From the NCBI RefSeq assembly GCF_037975245.1, contig NC_092562.1:11013001-11077000 (forward strand): DNA of 64,000 nucleotides, in the 5' to 3' direction. The notes beneath the pieces are model-generated. The model saw only the letters and a list, made by a program, of their open reading frames with translations, made no database searches and was not told where the DNA came from. The number at the start of each line of letters is the position of its first letter. The stretch's first letter is position 1. Positions 12,491 through 25,643 of this stretch are shown one piece after another. A program made the translations under genes and the position numbers. Origin of the DNA: Apostichopus japonicus. Taxonomy: Eukaryota > Echinodermata > Holothuroidea > Aspidochirotida > Stichopodidae.

Positions 12491-15400
12491 AGGGAAGGGC
12501 TGCCAAATGCTGGCATGCACCCATAAAGATGGGGAAGAAAGAGATAATGGACGTCTTTTCATTGCGAACATGAGGTCGCTCCCTTTAACCCTTTTTGCGG
12601 GGACTTGGATAAGGTCATGAATATTCATGATATGAACTGCATTTGGGACAATTTCCTAATCCTGATACCTCTGACAAACAGTACTTCAATATCATGCTCT
12701 CAAAGCATGAAACTGATAATAGGCACTTGGAATAGGTTCAAAAGCATGAATTTCGCCCGCAGATAAATGCTTTATTTCACAGGGGCTGTAGACACCCAAA
12801 AGGAGCTATAAAGAACAAGGCCATGATGGGGAAATGCTTTCATTGTTTGTGATGTTTCGGCGTCATGATTTTGTGACACAAAAATAGCCTGCACACCCAG
12901 TTTGTTAATTGGCACATCTAAATGGCCAATTCCTGCCTCAGCCCCAAGTTCCTGCTCAATCCTAAACTTTCTTAACATCAGAAGTTAAAGCAATTTTTAA
13001 CTGATCGCAATATAGTTATATGGTACCTACATATGAACGGAGAATCTTCATTTACATCGTGTAACTTGGGCTCTGGGAGCCAGGTAGGCACCAGGCGACA
13101 ATTTTTGTCAAAGGGCCCTTTATCTCAGTCTGAAGTTTTCTTCAGTATATTTTTAATATGAGAATACATTTATCTTTATCCCAAACTTCACTGGAAGCAC
13201 AAATTCACCCTAACCCCCAGGAACTCGCAAAGAAGCCTCATTGGCTTATCAAAGCAGCAAGCTGACCTAGGTCAGTCTCTTAGATTCATATTTTAACGTC
13301 CATGATTATGACTTTTGTCTACAAGTCTCTGTAACTGGAGTGACTCGAACTGGGGACCTTATGATTGGGCGGCACCGGCGTTAACCCCTGAGCTAACAGT
13401 TCATTATATTCAATATTAAATATCAGTCACCAATCAGTCTCCAGTCTCCTTAAATATTATATCAGTCACCATTACAGGGAAGAATTCCTTATTTGGCTTT
13501 TCATTTGGAAAGTGGGACAAAAGGACAAATAAAAATTTCTACATCAGTACAAAACTGTATCGCAGTTCTTGTATAAAAACTTTCGTGTTTTCTTTCTTAT
13601 TTTATGATTAACAAACTTAGGGTTAGGGTTCACCACCAACCTTTGCAAAAATGTGATGCAAATATTGTTAAAATGTTACATAATGCTATGAACAAAGTTT
13701 CAGTAACTGACAAAAAAAAAAAAAAAATAACAGATTGGAAGATGTTTTTGGTTTATTCAAAGACAATGTTGTTGTTGTTGTTCGTTTTGTTCAGTTGCAA
13801 AGTCAATGTGGGCAGATAACATATAATTCGGTCATTTTAATCCTATGAATAGGAAAAGAAAATGCAATAAATTACAAATTGTATCACAACAAAAGTATAT
13901 TGTTTTTCATATCTTTGTCTGTAGATCATTCATTAATTACTTCACAGTTGCAAATGGAGATTATATATGCCATTTTTACTTGAAATTTCAAGCGAGGCTT
14001 GACAGAAATGTAACAAGTTTGGTTGCACTTGCTTTGTATTCTGATGGAGGACTTGAACAAAAGAATTCCAGGTCCTCGGATGTGATTTGAAAGAGTCAAT
14101 ATACGTCCTCGAAAGAATTCTTTTGTTATGGCGTATTGTTAAGGTTAGGGTACGTGGATTTGAACAATGGGGAAACAATGGGGTCCTCGGTCTGAATGTA
14201 AAACACACCTGTGTGCATTTGAACGACTACTTACGAACACACACACTCAAGGGGATGTGATTGCAACCAGACAACACGTTTTGTTGGAATACATGCAGGT
14301 CCATTTTAGAAAGTGGCTAAGAAAGTTTGTCACTAAAGATTAATGGAGATCAAAATGTGGTATCATTACACACCCTCTATCACATGACAGTTCAGAAGAA
14401 TGGCACGGGGGGGGGGGCAAAAAGAGAGTAATTATAGAAGGTCAAATTGTAAAATAAAATTGAAATCTTGCTTGGCTGAGTAATATCCGTGTTAAGCACT
14501 ATTTTTTATACTTCTCTGCCATCGGGCCACATCCATACATATACACATTCATTTCTTATTTACGGCTTGGCTTGCCTATGAACAGTGGTAATTCTGTGTG
14601 AGTTGTCAGATCCAAAAGCACCAGGGGTGGGTGATAAGCCAAATCCAAAGAGTTGGTAAAGCAGAGTGTCAACAAACGTACGCGTTCAGACGCTCGCGTG
14701 TATAGTCGCTTCAAAGTTTTGTGTGTAAGACGTATAACAAGAAGGCAAGAAAGGAAGTCTTTGCTTTTAACTAAATTTCGATTTATTTTAAACCAGTATA
14801 AATATAAAATATTTATAAATAGGCGTACATCAAAAAACAGTTCTTGTTAAGATTAAACAAATGATATGGTAAATGGTATAAGTGAAAGAAATAAGATTGC
14901 TAAATGGTTTAAACATAAAATGATGAAACAGTCATTACTGAAACTATAATAAAGGTTCTAAACTATCAAATTGTATGAACATTGCTGCACGGTATATGAA
15001 CGAATTTCTATACAGTTGAATTCTATATTTGGGCAAGATATTTGGATTTCTGAGGGTTCTGGTTGTCTTCACTATAGATGACTCATGAGTGGGACATGCA
15101 GTGGGGGTTTTTCGTCATTCCTGATTTTTTCTGTCATTCTGACGAAGTCTCTCCTAGCAGCTCCACCTGTAATGTATTCCCCGTTTTCTGTTAGCATAAT
15201 AACAAACATTTAAATTAGATATATCTTGAGCCTTGTCTTGTATTATAGTCGATTATTTTACTCTACATCGCAACATCTTCTTTGAAACACTGCTACAGAT
15301 CTTTGACTTTAACGCTTAATTTTTTTTTATCGGATTCAAGGTTTACGTTAAAGTGAGCGTTCTTTGCCCGTACTATTACAAGACTGATTTTGATTGCCAT

Positions 15401-15872
15401 CTTAGCTCAATTTTTTTCCCCGATACGACCAGCCAAGGCAGAGGAATACGCTCGCGTGTGCACATGTTGGCTTCATCGTTGAATATACATGTATACGATT
15501 CAAGGAAAGCGTATACTATGACCAATGTGCGTGTGGGATCGGGAGCGGGTGAGTGTATTAGCGTCACCCGTTTTGTATGTAAGAAACAGAGATAAGTTTG
15601 TATAGCGCTGTAGATGTTATTCTGCGCAGTAACATATCTCTGCATAATCCAACCCATGATCTAGTTGCTTCCCTAGCGCGCCTCGCACTTCTCATGCGTG
15701 CGCATTTCAATCCCCCACCTGAAACGTCATAGAGCAGAAAGAAGACTCTGTATTGGTGCACGATATTTTCGTTTGTTTATCGTTGCAACCAATTCAAGTG
15801 CAGTGCAGCTAGCTTGGCCTACATAACACCACAGGGAACCATTCGTGTTTGGATCAAGTAAAGTACTTAACG
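12491..15872. other. 3' UTR of WDR36 and intergenic DNA before the F-box gene
   Basis: There is no convincing coding exon. The stretch holds SINE family A copy 2 (13219-13401), A-rich runs and a TTAGGGTTAGGG dyad at about 13618-13630. An AATAAA-type hexamer near 13528 is possible but lies 1 kb past the stop. The ORFs here are short and have unremarkable composition. Confidence 0.5.
13219..13401 (-). mobile_element. tRNA-derived SINE, family A, copy 2
   Basis: This is a shortened copy of the element at 7091. It shares GAACTCGCAAAGAAGCC, the TCAGTCTCTTA body and the tRNA-like head (minus strand), with GGCACCGGCGTTAAC on the plus strand. Part of the body between the TGTCTAC and GTAACTGGAGTG stretches is deleted. 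Confidence 0.85.
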
Positions 15873-17138
15873 ATGGTAAGTCGATTCATCTGTTGAAAGG
15901 TACCGTATAAGTAGCTTTGGGAAGATCATATGGCATGCACGCCATTCGTTAGCTACAATTTGCTGAGATCACCAGATGCATCGATATTGATATCACCACT
16001 TATTTGCTGATATCAACAACTACATGCTGATGATACCAGTACATTATGAATAATACAGTGGTATGCAATACGTCTTTCATTGTCGAGTATTCAGGTAGGC
16101 CTATCATATGTTTTGCTTCTTTCGGTATGTGGCTCAAAAGGTTTGGTTTCAGCTTTCCTGTCGGTTATGTAATAACGGGCACCCGCATGACTCATTTTGC
16201 ATGTTGTTTTTGGTTTCGATGATAATCGTAACCTATGCATTCATGCAGGCGGAGAGTGTGTGCGTGCGCGCGCGTGGGTGTGTGAGTGTGTGACCCCTCG
16301 CATGTAAACACGATATCTCAAGTTGGGAAGCTTGGACCAATCTAATATTTGGTGTATATGAGTACCACATTGAGTAGATGAACCCTATTGTTTTTGGTGC
16401 CTGTGAAATGTGTTACATTTTCGTGGTCATAATCGGATTTCAAAGGTACTTTCCGATCAAAATTGTCCATGGGTTGACCCCTGTGCGACCTTCGTGTGCG
16501 AAGTTATCAGAGGTCAATTGTTTTTTTTTTTTTCATAAGTACAGTTAGGATGGTTGTACAGACTTTTAATGTTGCTTTGGAATCAGCGTGTCAAACTACA
16601 TCAACCCATTATTTCTTCTGGTTGTGCGTAACCGTGGTGGCGTTAATTTTTTTCTCTGTCGACTGTGTAACATCGTTATAATTTACATTTTATAACAGAA
16701 GAGGTGGTTACAAGAGAAACTAACGAAGAAGCCTCTTCACCAAAGTGACTTCACCAAAGACATATCAACGAAACCAAGGACATCGAGAAAGCTGTCTGAC
16801 GCTATCGAAGTGAGGACAAGCTCGAGTATTGACCAACAAGGTCAGTATATCATATATATATATAGCCTTTATATATATATAGCCTATATATATATAGCCT
16901 ATATATATATAGCCTATATATATATATAGCCTATATATATATAGCCTATATATATAGCCACAATTTAAAATAAAATAAAGTCGCAAGTCAAGGACGTTAA
17001 TATTAACAATTTCGAGGAAGCAATAAACCTTGCGCAAGATCGTGATACGTGGCGGAGGTTAATCACTGAGTATGTCGGATAGACGAGACTCAACTTACTA
17101 CTACTATATATATATATATGTAAAATATAAAAAAAATA

Positions 17139-17174
<36 letters not shown>

Positions 17175-20100
17175 TTATATATATATATATATATATAGCA
17201 TATATATATATATATATAGCCTATATATATAGCCTATATATATATATATATATATATGTAAATACATATAAATATATATACATTTATAAAGCCCAGCTTC
17301 TATAAGTGCCACAACGACACAGACTTGCACAGATGGGCTAGAACACACAAACAATTAGACCATATCAATCTTATTGTAAAATTGCAGACTATTTGTGAAG
17401 AACATATATTTTAATTGGCGTTTGAAGGGGTCATGGCCTACATTTAAGCGAATGTTGGTAGGGAGCGCATTTCAAAGCTTTGGATCACTGAAAGCAAAAT
17501 CCCTGGTGCTATAATTTGTGTGGACACTCGGGATAACAATGAGTAACTTGTCAGGACGAGAAACAACAATAAGTTCTCTCAAGTAATCATGTGCAGCATT
17601 GTGAATACAATTATGGACAAATAAGATGACTTTAAAGTAAATCAGATCTTTGACTTGGAGCCAGTGTAATTCATTAAAACTGTCAGATAGCCACTTCGCG
17701 CCTGCTACGACCATAAATAATCCTTGCATGCGCTATTCTGGAGAGACTGAAGTTTCGCAATAAGATTCGAGTTAATACCATAATAAAGAGAGTTGCACAT
17801 GTCAGTCTATTAATAACGAGGGAGATAAGAAGATTTCTCACAAGGTCACGGGGAAGAAAATATTGACTTTAAAAATATAACGGATCATAGTAAAGCAATT
17901 AGAGATTGTTGATTTGAGAATTGAAAGCTAGATATTGGTCAACATGAACACCGACGTTTTTGGCGACAACGAAGCGAATTGAGTGTCCACGTGCCCCCGT
18001 GTCCACGTGTCCCCCGGCTCCTATCCCCTGCGGGCGTTATAATAATATACAGCATACAATGGTGCAGGGTTTCTTTCCAATTATCCATGGCACGCCAGTT
18101 GTATTGTATTTTTTTAGATCCTCTGCAAGCAGGAAATCGCGAAGAAGCCATCATTGGCTTATCAAAGCCCGGCAAACTGACCGAAGCCGGTCTCTTAGAT
18201 TCATATTTAACGTCCATGATATGAATTGTCGATTGTCAACAACTCTGTAACTGTATGGATGACATACATTAATCTTGGATTTGGAGTGACTCTAATTGGG
18301 GACCTTGTGATTGGGCGGCACCGGCGTTAACCACTGAGCTGTGACTGTTTCATAAGATACAACGTCATCAATTATAAATATCTTATAACACTCACATATA
18401 GGTCTCACATAGGTCCATCCATAACAACTCCCTGATCCATCCATCCGTCCGTCCGTCAGTTAAAACTAAAAGAATACTTACGAGTACAAAATGACCACAA
18501 TGAAGAAGAAACAGGGCAAAAGAATTACAATGGCATAACTAAATAAGATAGTACAAGGAACAAAGAACGAAAAAAAGTAAAATAAATAAAAAATAATAAT
18601 AATAATAAAAGTCCTGAATATAACATTTAAAGGTATGGAAGGAGTTGGCATTTTCTCCTTAGGTAATTCGTTTCACTCCTTAGCAGCAACAAATGAAAAT
18701 GGTTTGTTTTGATATATACTGAGTATCGCCGCCTTCTAATAATAAATAATTCCTTGAGATGGACCGCAATGGAAGTACATTTTTTCATGCGTATAGTTTT
18801 GATCATTCATTCGTTTTGTTCGTTTGTCCATTCGTTGAATTCTACATCTCTTCATTTTGATGGTATCTCTCTCCCTCTCTCTCTTAGGTCAATCACCTTC
18901 AATCTGTGATCTTCCAGACGATATTCTATTATTGATACTACGTTATCTCAGCCCTGCAGATGAGACATTTTATAGTTTTCCTCGAGTCTGCCGGCGATTT
19001 AGGAATGTATCCTGCCAGTTATCTCACTATGGACACCGATCGACTATCAAGATTGGCCCAGAGGATACGATCTCATTCAAATTATTTACCACGCTAATGA
19101 AAGAATTCGCAAATCATATTCAAACGGTAGATTTTTCGGGTTGTGATGACGTCACTGATCAGGTCATCCATACCGTGGCTAAGACTTGCCGCCATTTGAA
19201 ACAGCTGTACTTAACCGGATGTGGACAACTGACTAACGTGGGGTTAAAGGTCGTTGCCAGGTACCTCCATGAGTTAGAGAGCTTAGATGTAAGTCTGTGC
19301 CCGTGGATCACAGCTAGCGGAATATTCTTGGTTGTGACGTCAGTCGGGAGATCGCTCAAGAAACTCCACATGAATAATTGTCTGGGCATGCGCTCTTGTG
19401 GTTTAATAGCGTTCTCATTGGGCAAATACTGTCCAAAGTTAACGCATCTTACACTCGCTTGGACTCCTGAGTTTGGTCTTCAGCCTCCTGCTGTTCAACT
19501 AAATTTGATAAAGTAAGTATCAATCGGATCCAAAATGCATGTGATCTGTTGTTTCTAACTATTGAAGTATGCTGCATAGGAAGGAATGGTGTCGCGGGGG
19601 AGGGGAGGGGAAGGGGCGGGAGGGGTTTGAAGAGTGTAGTCTGATTCATAAATGAAAACAAATCATAACAAATTATGATGATGTCATTAACGCTAGAATG
19701 AAGTTCCATTTGCCATCAGATATTTTTACCGAGATACTAAAATATAATTAAATATTGAGTCATTTTATCAAATATTTGAATTTTATTGTCTAACACAGTC
19801 TTTGTGCTATTGACAGATAGCCAAAAATCCTAGTTGGAGGGATTACAATGACGTATTTTTTGTTTGTAATATGGTATTTTTTCATGTTTTGAGTGATAAT
19901 TTGGCGTATTTTCGTTATACATCGACAGATTTTCTACTAGATGCCATCGTGTGGAATACATGGATATTAGCTACAATGAATGTCATACTTTGGACCTTGC
20001 TGAGTTGGAACACAACTGTCCACGACTGAAGCATTTGAAGGCTCATCATGTATTTAAGGTGAGAGGGGGACGAGTTAAGTGGGAAGGGGTGGGTGGTGGG

Positions 20101-22069
20101 TGGTAAGGGATGGGATGTGAGGAGTTGAGTGAGTGGCGTGTGATGAACATTAACATGTGACAGCTGAGTGGTGAGTGCTGTGGGCTGTGTTGTGATATCT
20201 AACGGTTGAGAGCTGAGAAGCGAGGGCGGAAGGGCGGAGAAATGAGAGATGTTATCTAAAGGTATGACAGTCGGGCACTGAGTTGTATTTGCAAAGGTAA
20301 CGTCTCCCGGCAACGTCCCCCCCCCCCCCAACAGGTATGCAATTACGGAGTTTTCAGCCAATTTAGATTGCTCGCGACGTCAGTATCAATAGTGACCATC
20401 GCTTGGAAGACATACACTGAATCAGAAGAATGATAAGGTTCACGGGTCTTAAAATGTCAACACATGAATGAGTTTTATTGAAGTCACTGAAACAGATTAA
20501 TATTTGTTTTTGATTGACCTGTGACACTTAGTTAAGTCTAGTTATATACGGGGTTTCCTTCCAAACACCATAACTTTACTTTTAATGCTTGGAACACACG
20601 TTACCCTTACTTATGATACATACGCTACATTGCAGTGGGTTCGTATGTACGTGATCGAAGATTTGTGAACCGTTCTATTGAAATCGGAATTCGTTTCGTG
20701 GAATGGGTACACTAAAATCACCCCACGACGTGAGTTAGGACTCTAGTTAGTCTGAATTTTCATGTCTAAAATTTGGACAAATAGTTCGCGAATAATCAAG
20801 GCTTAATTTACACAACTTTTCTGTTGAATTCACCATTAGGGTAAATCATGTGTAGAGGAATCTATTGAATAAACACCGCATATAGGACGGGTACATCTTC
20901 GTTGCAACGAATGGGTTTTGGTAACCTCGAAGTGAAGGTTTCTATGGTGATGACGTAACTTTTCCGACCGATCATGAGCGACTATTCCCACATAATTGCA
21001 AACGTGTTTAGGAAAGAAATTCATCTTACGGCATGCAAGTGTATTAATTTTTGTGCTTGCGTATGTGTGAAGGGGTGGATGGGTTGAGGGAGGGGGATTC
21101 ACGTCGACATCAGTCATTCATCTACAAGAGGGAGTATTACATATGGTTACGAAGAGAATGGGTTAAAATGATATTTTGGTTTCAAAAAGTCTTAATCAGT
21201 TTTATTTCTTGCTAAAATAAGGAACGTCAATTCGTGTATATAAATGTTGGGGTTCCAGGCGGTGCCCATTTCGGATGTTATCCCACTGTATAGATAAACC
21301 TTGCACAATACTTTAGGAAATTCCTATATGTATCTCGCTTCCGCATATTTCCTTCGCCGGGATAGAATTGTTCTTTGGTCCATTTGTTCAAACAAGATAT
21401 TGGCCTGTTGTTGTAAAATGCCAAGAGTACACATTTTGTTAAGTTCGCTTGAAGCATATATATACATTACTACATGGGTTAACCTGAAATAACACTAGAA
21501 GAAATCAAATGGCGAAAGCCTAAGAACATGTCACGTGTGGCACATGAAAGGTGCAGCTTTTATATGATTAAATTTGTCAGAAGGTCACGTGGTGACTCTT
21601 TTCGATAGTAATTATTCTTTTTTATCTTCTTCTCACTCAACAGGATAATAGCCTGACGAGCTTACGGAACGGATTCCTTCAGCTGACCAGACTTGATTTG
21701 ACAGACAACTGGCGCTTGGCTGACAGAGGGCTGTCTTTAATTGTGGAACACTGCCCTCTATTAATGGAACTAATCTTGACACGGTGCTACGACTTACGCG
21801 GTCGTGGAATAGTGCTAACAATTTCGTCCTGTGAAAATCTTCGCAGTCTGAAAGTGAACTTTTGTTTCTATATGGACGAGAAAGCTTTGGAGTGGGTAGG
21901 CACAATGTCGAAAAGTTTGACTCACATGGATGTTAGCCACAACGTGAACATTTCTCCGATCACATTACGTAATATCAGCGAAGTACGGAAGTCACACAAA
22001 AGAGCACCGGTTGAGATAATCACCGGTGGATGTCCTAAAATTACTCGATCTTCGTCAAGATTTAAGTAG
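15873..22069 (+). CDS. F-box and leucine-rich-repeat protein (FBXL type)
   Basis: Exons 15873-15875 (ATG only), 16699-16840, 18888-19512, 19929-20058 and 21644-22069 (TAG) join in frame into 441 residues, all with GT-AG introns. A basic, Ser/Thr-rich N-terminus (about 48 residues) precedes an F-box at about 52-95 (ICDLPDDILLLILRYLS, then a VCRRFRNV stretch). From about 125 come cysteine-containing leucine-rich repeats, for example TVDFSGCDDVTDQ, LKQLYLTGCGQLTN, LESLDVSLCPWIT and LMELILTRCYDL. Known FBXL proteins are substrate receptors of SCF (SKP1-CUL1-F-box) ubiquitin ligases; the F-box binds SKP1 and the repeats bind substrate. The orthologue is not clear to me, so no symbol is given. The one-codon first exon is inferred from ATG|GTAAGT at 15873 and the matching phase of the next exon, so that start is less certain than the rest. 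Confidence 0.86.
16850..17292. repeat. (AT)n with TATAGCC interruptions
   Basis: A TATATATATAGCC-type array covers 16850-16962. A second (AT)n tract covers 17104-17292. Both lie in the second intron of the F-box gene, starting about 10 bp after the splice donor at 16841. Confidence 0.9.
17293..17940 (-). mobile_element. LINE ORF2 C-terminal remnant
   Basis: On the minus strand the translation reads LHWLQVKDLIYFKVILFVHN, then a YLRELI-type block and DFAFSDPKL. This follows the usual C-terminal order of CR1/L2-like non-LTR retrotransposon ORF2 (LHWLPV, then YLSEL, then RAFSxAAPxLWN). No reverse-transcriptase core is present. It is 5'-truncated and decayed, inside the F-box gene's second intron. 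Confidence 0.7.
18115..18342 (-). mobile_element. tRNA-derived SINE, family A, copy 3
   Basis: The copy starts TAGATCCTCTGCAAGCAGG and ends at GTTAACCACTGAGCT (plus strand), with the tRNA-like head on the minus strand. It is full length but the B-box region is mutated (GTGACTCTAATTGGGG). Confidence 0.87.
18421..18434. repeat. Half of a micro-palindrome (ATAACAACTCCCTG)
   Basis: This 14-mer is identical to one arm of the palindromic insertions at 27401 and 37495 (read on their minus strand). TCCATCC lies directly before it (18414-18420) and again after one extra A (18436-18442). The right flank is a CCAT/CCGT simple repeat, so the apparent duplication is weak evidence here. Confidence 0.5.
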
Positions 22070-23063
22070 GCGTTCGTAGGAAATGTGAAAATATTGTAAT
22101 GAATACATCGAAATATTGAAGGAAAAAAAGGCGAAACATGACTAAAATACACACGTCGAATAGTAAACTGGAGTATTCTAGTCCATTTAACTGCCTGTCC
22201 ATTGTGTTACCCATTGATATACTCAGTTCTGGCCTCATTCCAGGATCGCCAACCAGCCCTCTCCACCTCTCTCTCTCTCTCCACCCACTGTCCTGCGCCA
22301 TGTTGTTTATGGTTGCCCTCTCTTTCTCCTGCCCTCTGGTGCCCAAGTCATATGCTGATGTTGCTGTCGTTGTTTGAGTTTTGGCGCAATATATGCCCAA
22401 TGGATTTCCATCTTCTTTTCTTAATCTCGATGCTTAGTGGTCCCATTTTTGCTCTCTTGTTTATTCATGTCAAGACCCACTCTGCTTGCCTCATCAGCAT
22501 GCTTTGATAACAACAACGTCAAGCAATTAAAAGTGCAATAACACCAGGTACCTCGTCACATATACCTCTCACCAGGGGCAGATGCAGAGGGGGGGGGAGT
22601 GTAAACCCCGATTCACCATGTAGGGTGAGGCCCCCCCCCCCCCCAATAAATCGCTAAAACTAAGGAGGTTAAATAGTGTAAATTCTAAATGATTTTAACG
22701 CATATAGCTCGTGTATACGTAGGTTTATCTCAACTTTGTGGTCATCATTATTTGATTGTTTGAATGAGGTTGGAAATAGACGGGCCCGGGGGTGGGGAGG
22801 GAAGGGGGGATGTTCACCCATCATATAGCCTGTACCTTTATTGGAGAAACCAACACAGTAAGTGCAAACCCTGGTTTGTTAAACAAATCATAAACAAATT
22901 ATACGTATAATATGAGCCTGGTTTTATTCTGTCGTTGAAAGAAATTTAACCTCAATAATCATAGGTCATCCAATAACTGCATTATCCTTAGTTTGTGCTA
23001 TTTCCGTAAGCAACCATGGTAAGAAGAAACCAGAAAGTCAAAAACCATTGAACGAGATATACT
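22070..23063. other. 3' region of the F-box gene and intergenic DNA
   Basis: No coding exon is seen. A candidate AATAAA lies at about 22645 after a C-run. Pyrimidine-rich CTCTCT and G-runs (22590, 22790-22810) are the only notable features. Confidence 0.45.
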
Positions 23064-23071
23064 ACTGCCTC

Positions 23072-23581
23072 CAGTGGCGGAGCTAAGGGTATTGGTCAGG
23101 GGGGGGGGGCGAGAATGGTCTGTAGGGGCGCTTTGACACTATCTAAGCAGAGCGCCACCACAGGTTGGCGCGGAGCGTACAGAAATTTACTCCCTAAAAG
23201 ATACTCCCTAGATCGCCGGAAATGACCCTTTCCTGGCCTTGCTAACTTGCAGATAAACGAAGAATAAATAGGTGTCATCGCCATTTGTGACAACTCGGAA
23301 GTTTATATGGGTGTTGAAAGTACAGGCGCTTGGAACCAGTTTCGTACAACGGAAGTGCCGATAAATTAAAGACCGCCGTTAGAGCATTTTGTCAGAAAAT
23401 TACACCAACAATATGTGACAAAATGTCAATAAGTAGATGAGAGAGCAATAAAAAAGTCAGTAATCACGAATAAGTAAAAAGTGGTAAAAAGCTGAAAAGG
23501 GCGCCAGCAGTCCATTTGAGTCCGTCAGGGGGGGGGGGCATCCGCCGCCACCCCCCTGACTGTATGGACGCTCCGCCACTG
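23072..23581. mobile_element. hAT-type MITE, 510 bp, 8-bp duplication ACTGCCTC
   Basis: The terminal inverted repeats are CAGTGGCGGAGC at the left and GCTCCGCCACTG at the right. ACTGCCTC is duplicated exactly on both sides (23064-23071 and 23582-23589), as expected of hAT transposition. G-runs lie inside both ends. The interior has no transposase ORF, so it is non-autonomous. It shares most of its length with the element at 38091. Confidence 0.93.
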
Positions 23582-23589
23582 ACTGCCTC

Positions 23590-24840
23590 CACAACTGGTC
23601 TCAAAAAACATCTCTTGTAGGAGCGCTTGTAAAAATAGGTTAGTAGTTGTGATTAGGATAGGCTAATTATATAACTGTAAATAGAGCTTATAGTAAAAGA
23701 AGCCTATATATTTCATAGGAAGGAAACCGGAAGGCTCAACCATTTCCTTTTCTCTTTTTTATTACATGTTTTAATTGCCAGGATAGGAAACGAAAATCAT
23801 AGATGAGATAAAAATAAAGTTGCGTGTCAACGTCTCATCACCACAACATTGATTTAACGAATGGATATACATTATGGAGGTTAATGAAACACACTATATT
23901 AGCTCATTTACTAATTACCTCCATCACTAATTACCCTCCATCACTAATTACCCTCCATCACTAATTACCTCCTTCACTAATTAACCACTGTAATTACCTT
24001 CCATTGTCACACCCCTCAGAGTTTTTTTCTCCACAGCTCTTTAATCTTCTCATCGCTCTTTCTTTTCATCTCAAATCTCCTTTGTTTCTATTTTTGATCT
24101 ATTAATTGGCTCATTTGTTTAAATTTAACTCTCAGACAGGTCACGTTTATGATCACTGGGATAACGTGAACAAACCTGCCTGAAAACCTTGAAAACATGA
24201 TTTCTCATGGTAGATATCATGGCTCCTTTTCATATATGGTATATGGATTTGCTATATTGAGTACAAGAATCCTATTGCTTGTGAGGTCAAATCTCCTATA
24301 GGTCACCAGAGGTCAAACTCTGGAAAACCTTTTGCAAGATATCTAACGATGGAAATTGTGGATACAACTAATACTTGGTGTGTGGATTCATAACATTGAG
24401 TACAATAGCCCTATTGTTTTTGGTGGAGGTGATGTGTATAGCCTAGCACGCACAGTAGACTGACCTGTGTGTATCATGCCATATTGTTATTGTAACAGCT
24501 AAGTCTGGTTATATACTAACACGAAGCAGAAGTCTAGTGCATTGAAGTCATCGAAACCTCAATGCATTTTGCATTCTGGTTAAAACTGTCGGTTGATGGG
24601 TTGTTTATTCCGCTTCCGTTGATGTAAACATCGGTGTTTTTTTTAATCGTTGTAGCACCCCCTTTGTGTTACAACGATGTTGTTAATCCTGTTGATGTGT
24701 TGATCTGTAATAGTTTATTATATATCTGTCATACCACATGCGACACATTTTTTCCCCTCGGAAATACGGTATTGCTTGCCTCAAAAAGTGGTAATTTTGT
24801 GTACATTGCCAAATTGAAAACTCCATAACCAGGGAGGACC
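23590..24840. other. Intergenic DNA with small repeats
   Basis: A CTAATTACCTCCATCA-type 16- to 17-bp array covers about 23908-23998. Around 24235-24430 is a diverged two-copy repeat (ATTGAGTACA..CCTATTG motifs) also represented at about 16350-16410 and 33500-33560. No coding exon is seen. Confidence 0.55.
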
Positions 24841-25643
24841 GGCTTCAGGGGCGGATCCAGGGGGGGGGGGCCGACCCGGCCCCGGCCCCCCTTTTTGGAA
24901 ATCAGTTACGTTTTTTTTATGTGGGAGTACTTCAAATTCCTAATAGGCATAACTTGGTGAAAGAAAAGCCTAATATATATCTAGCTGCTCTTCCCTGAAA
25001 CGCGATCGTTTTTATTCCACATTTGAAACTAAGGCAATTATCAGGCCTACGCGACATCACGTATTAATTAGATACGGCTCAGTACTATAGTGCTGACTAT
25101 TACTGTCAGGGAAAATCAATGCACAGTTAGCAAGTATATCATAATTATCTGAATGAAAGGGGGTGTAGGCGGTTTTACACTATCTAACGCAACGTAGTCG
25201 CCAAGAACCTGAAGTATTTTTAAGGGAGGGCCCGAGGAACAAGAACTTATAGCATGCTCCTCGTGGTGAAACATAATTGCACCTATTAGGTGAATTGAGT
25301 GTACTGTTAATAGTAGGAGAGACTAGTGTAGGTTCTTATGACCAACTAGACCGGTTTCTGCTCTCAAACTTTATAGGGGGAGCTTCATCAGTAGTAGCCT
25401 TTGAATATTTTATATTCGGCCTGGGCGTCTCGTTCTCAAAGTGCATCTATTTTCTGTGCACGAGTTTTTATGGATTCATAGTGCAGCTATAAGAGCATCT
25501 AAAAGAGCTTCGTGTGAACCTTGAGAGTCAGCTGATTCTTCGTTAGTATGAAACCTTGAGTTAACAAGTAAATCTTTGAGATTTTTGGCCCTTTTGTAGG
25601 CTAGAATCGGTTCTTTTGGAAACAGTTTGGATAATTCCGCGTG

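Noticed and set aside
13617-13632. Interstitial telomere repeat (TTAGGGTTAGGG)
   Set aside because: Only about two units; not distinguishable from chance.
15353-15657. Overlapping 80- and 93-codon ORFs upstream of the F-box gene
   Set aside because: There is no conserved motif, and both strands are open equally, which indicates chance.
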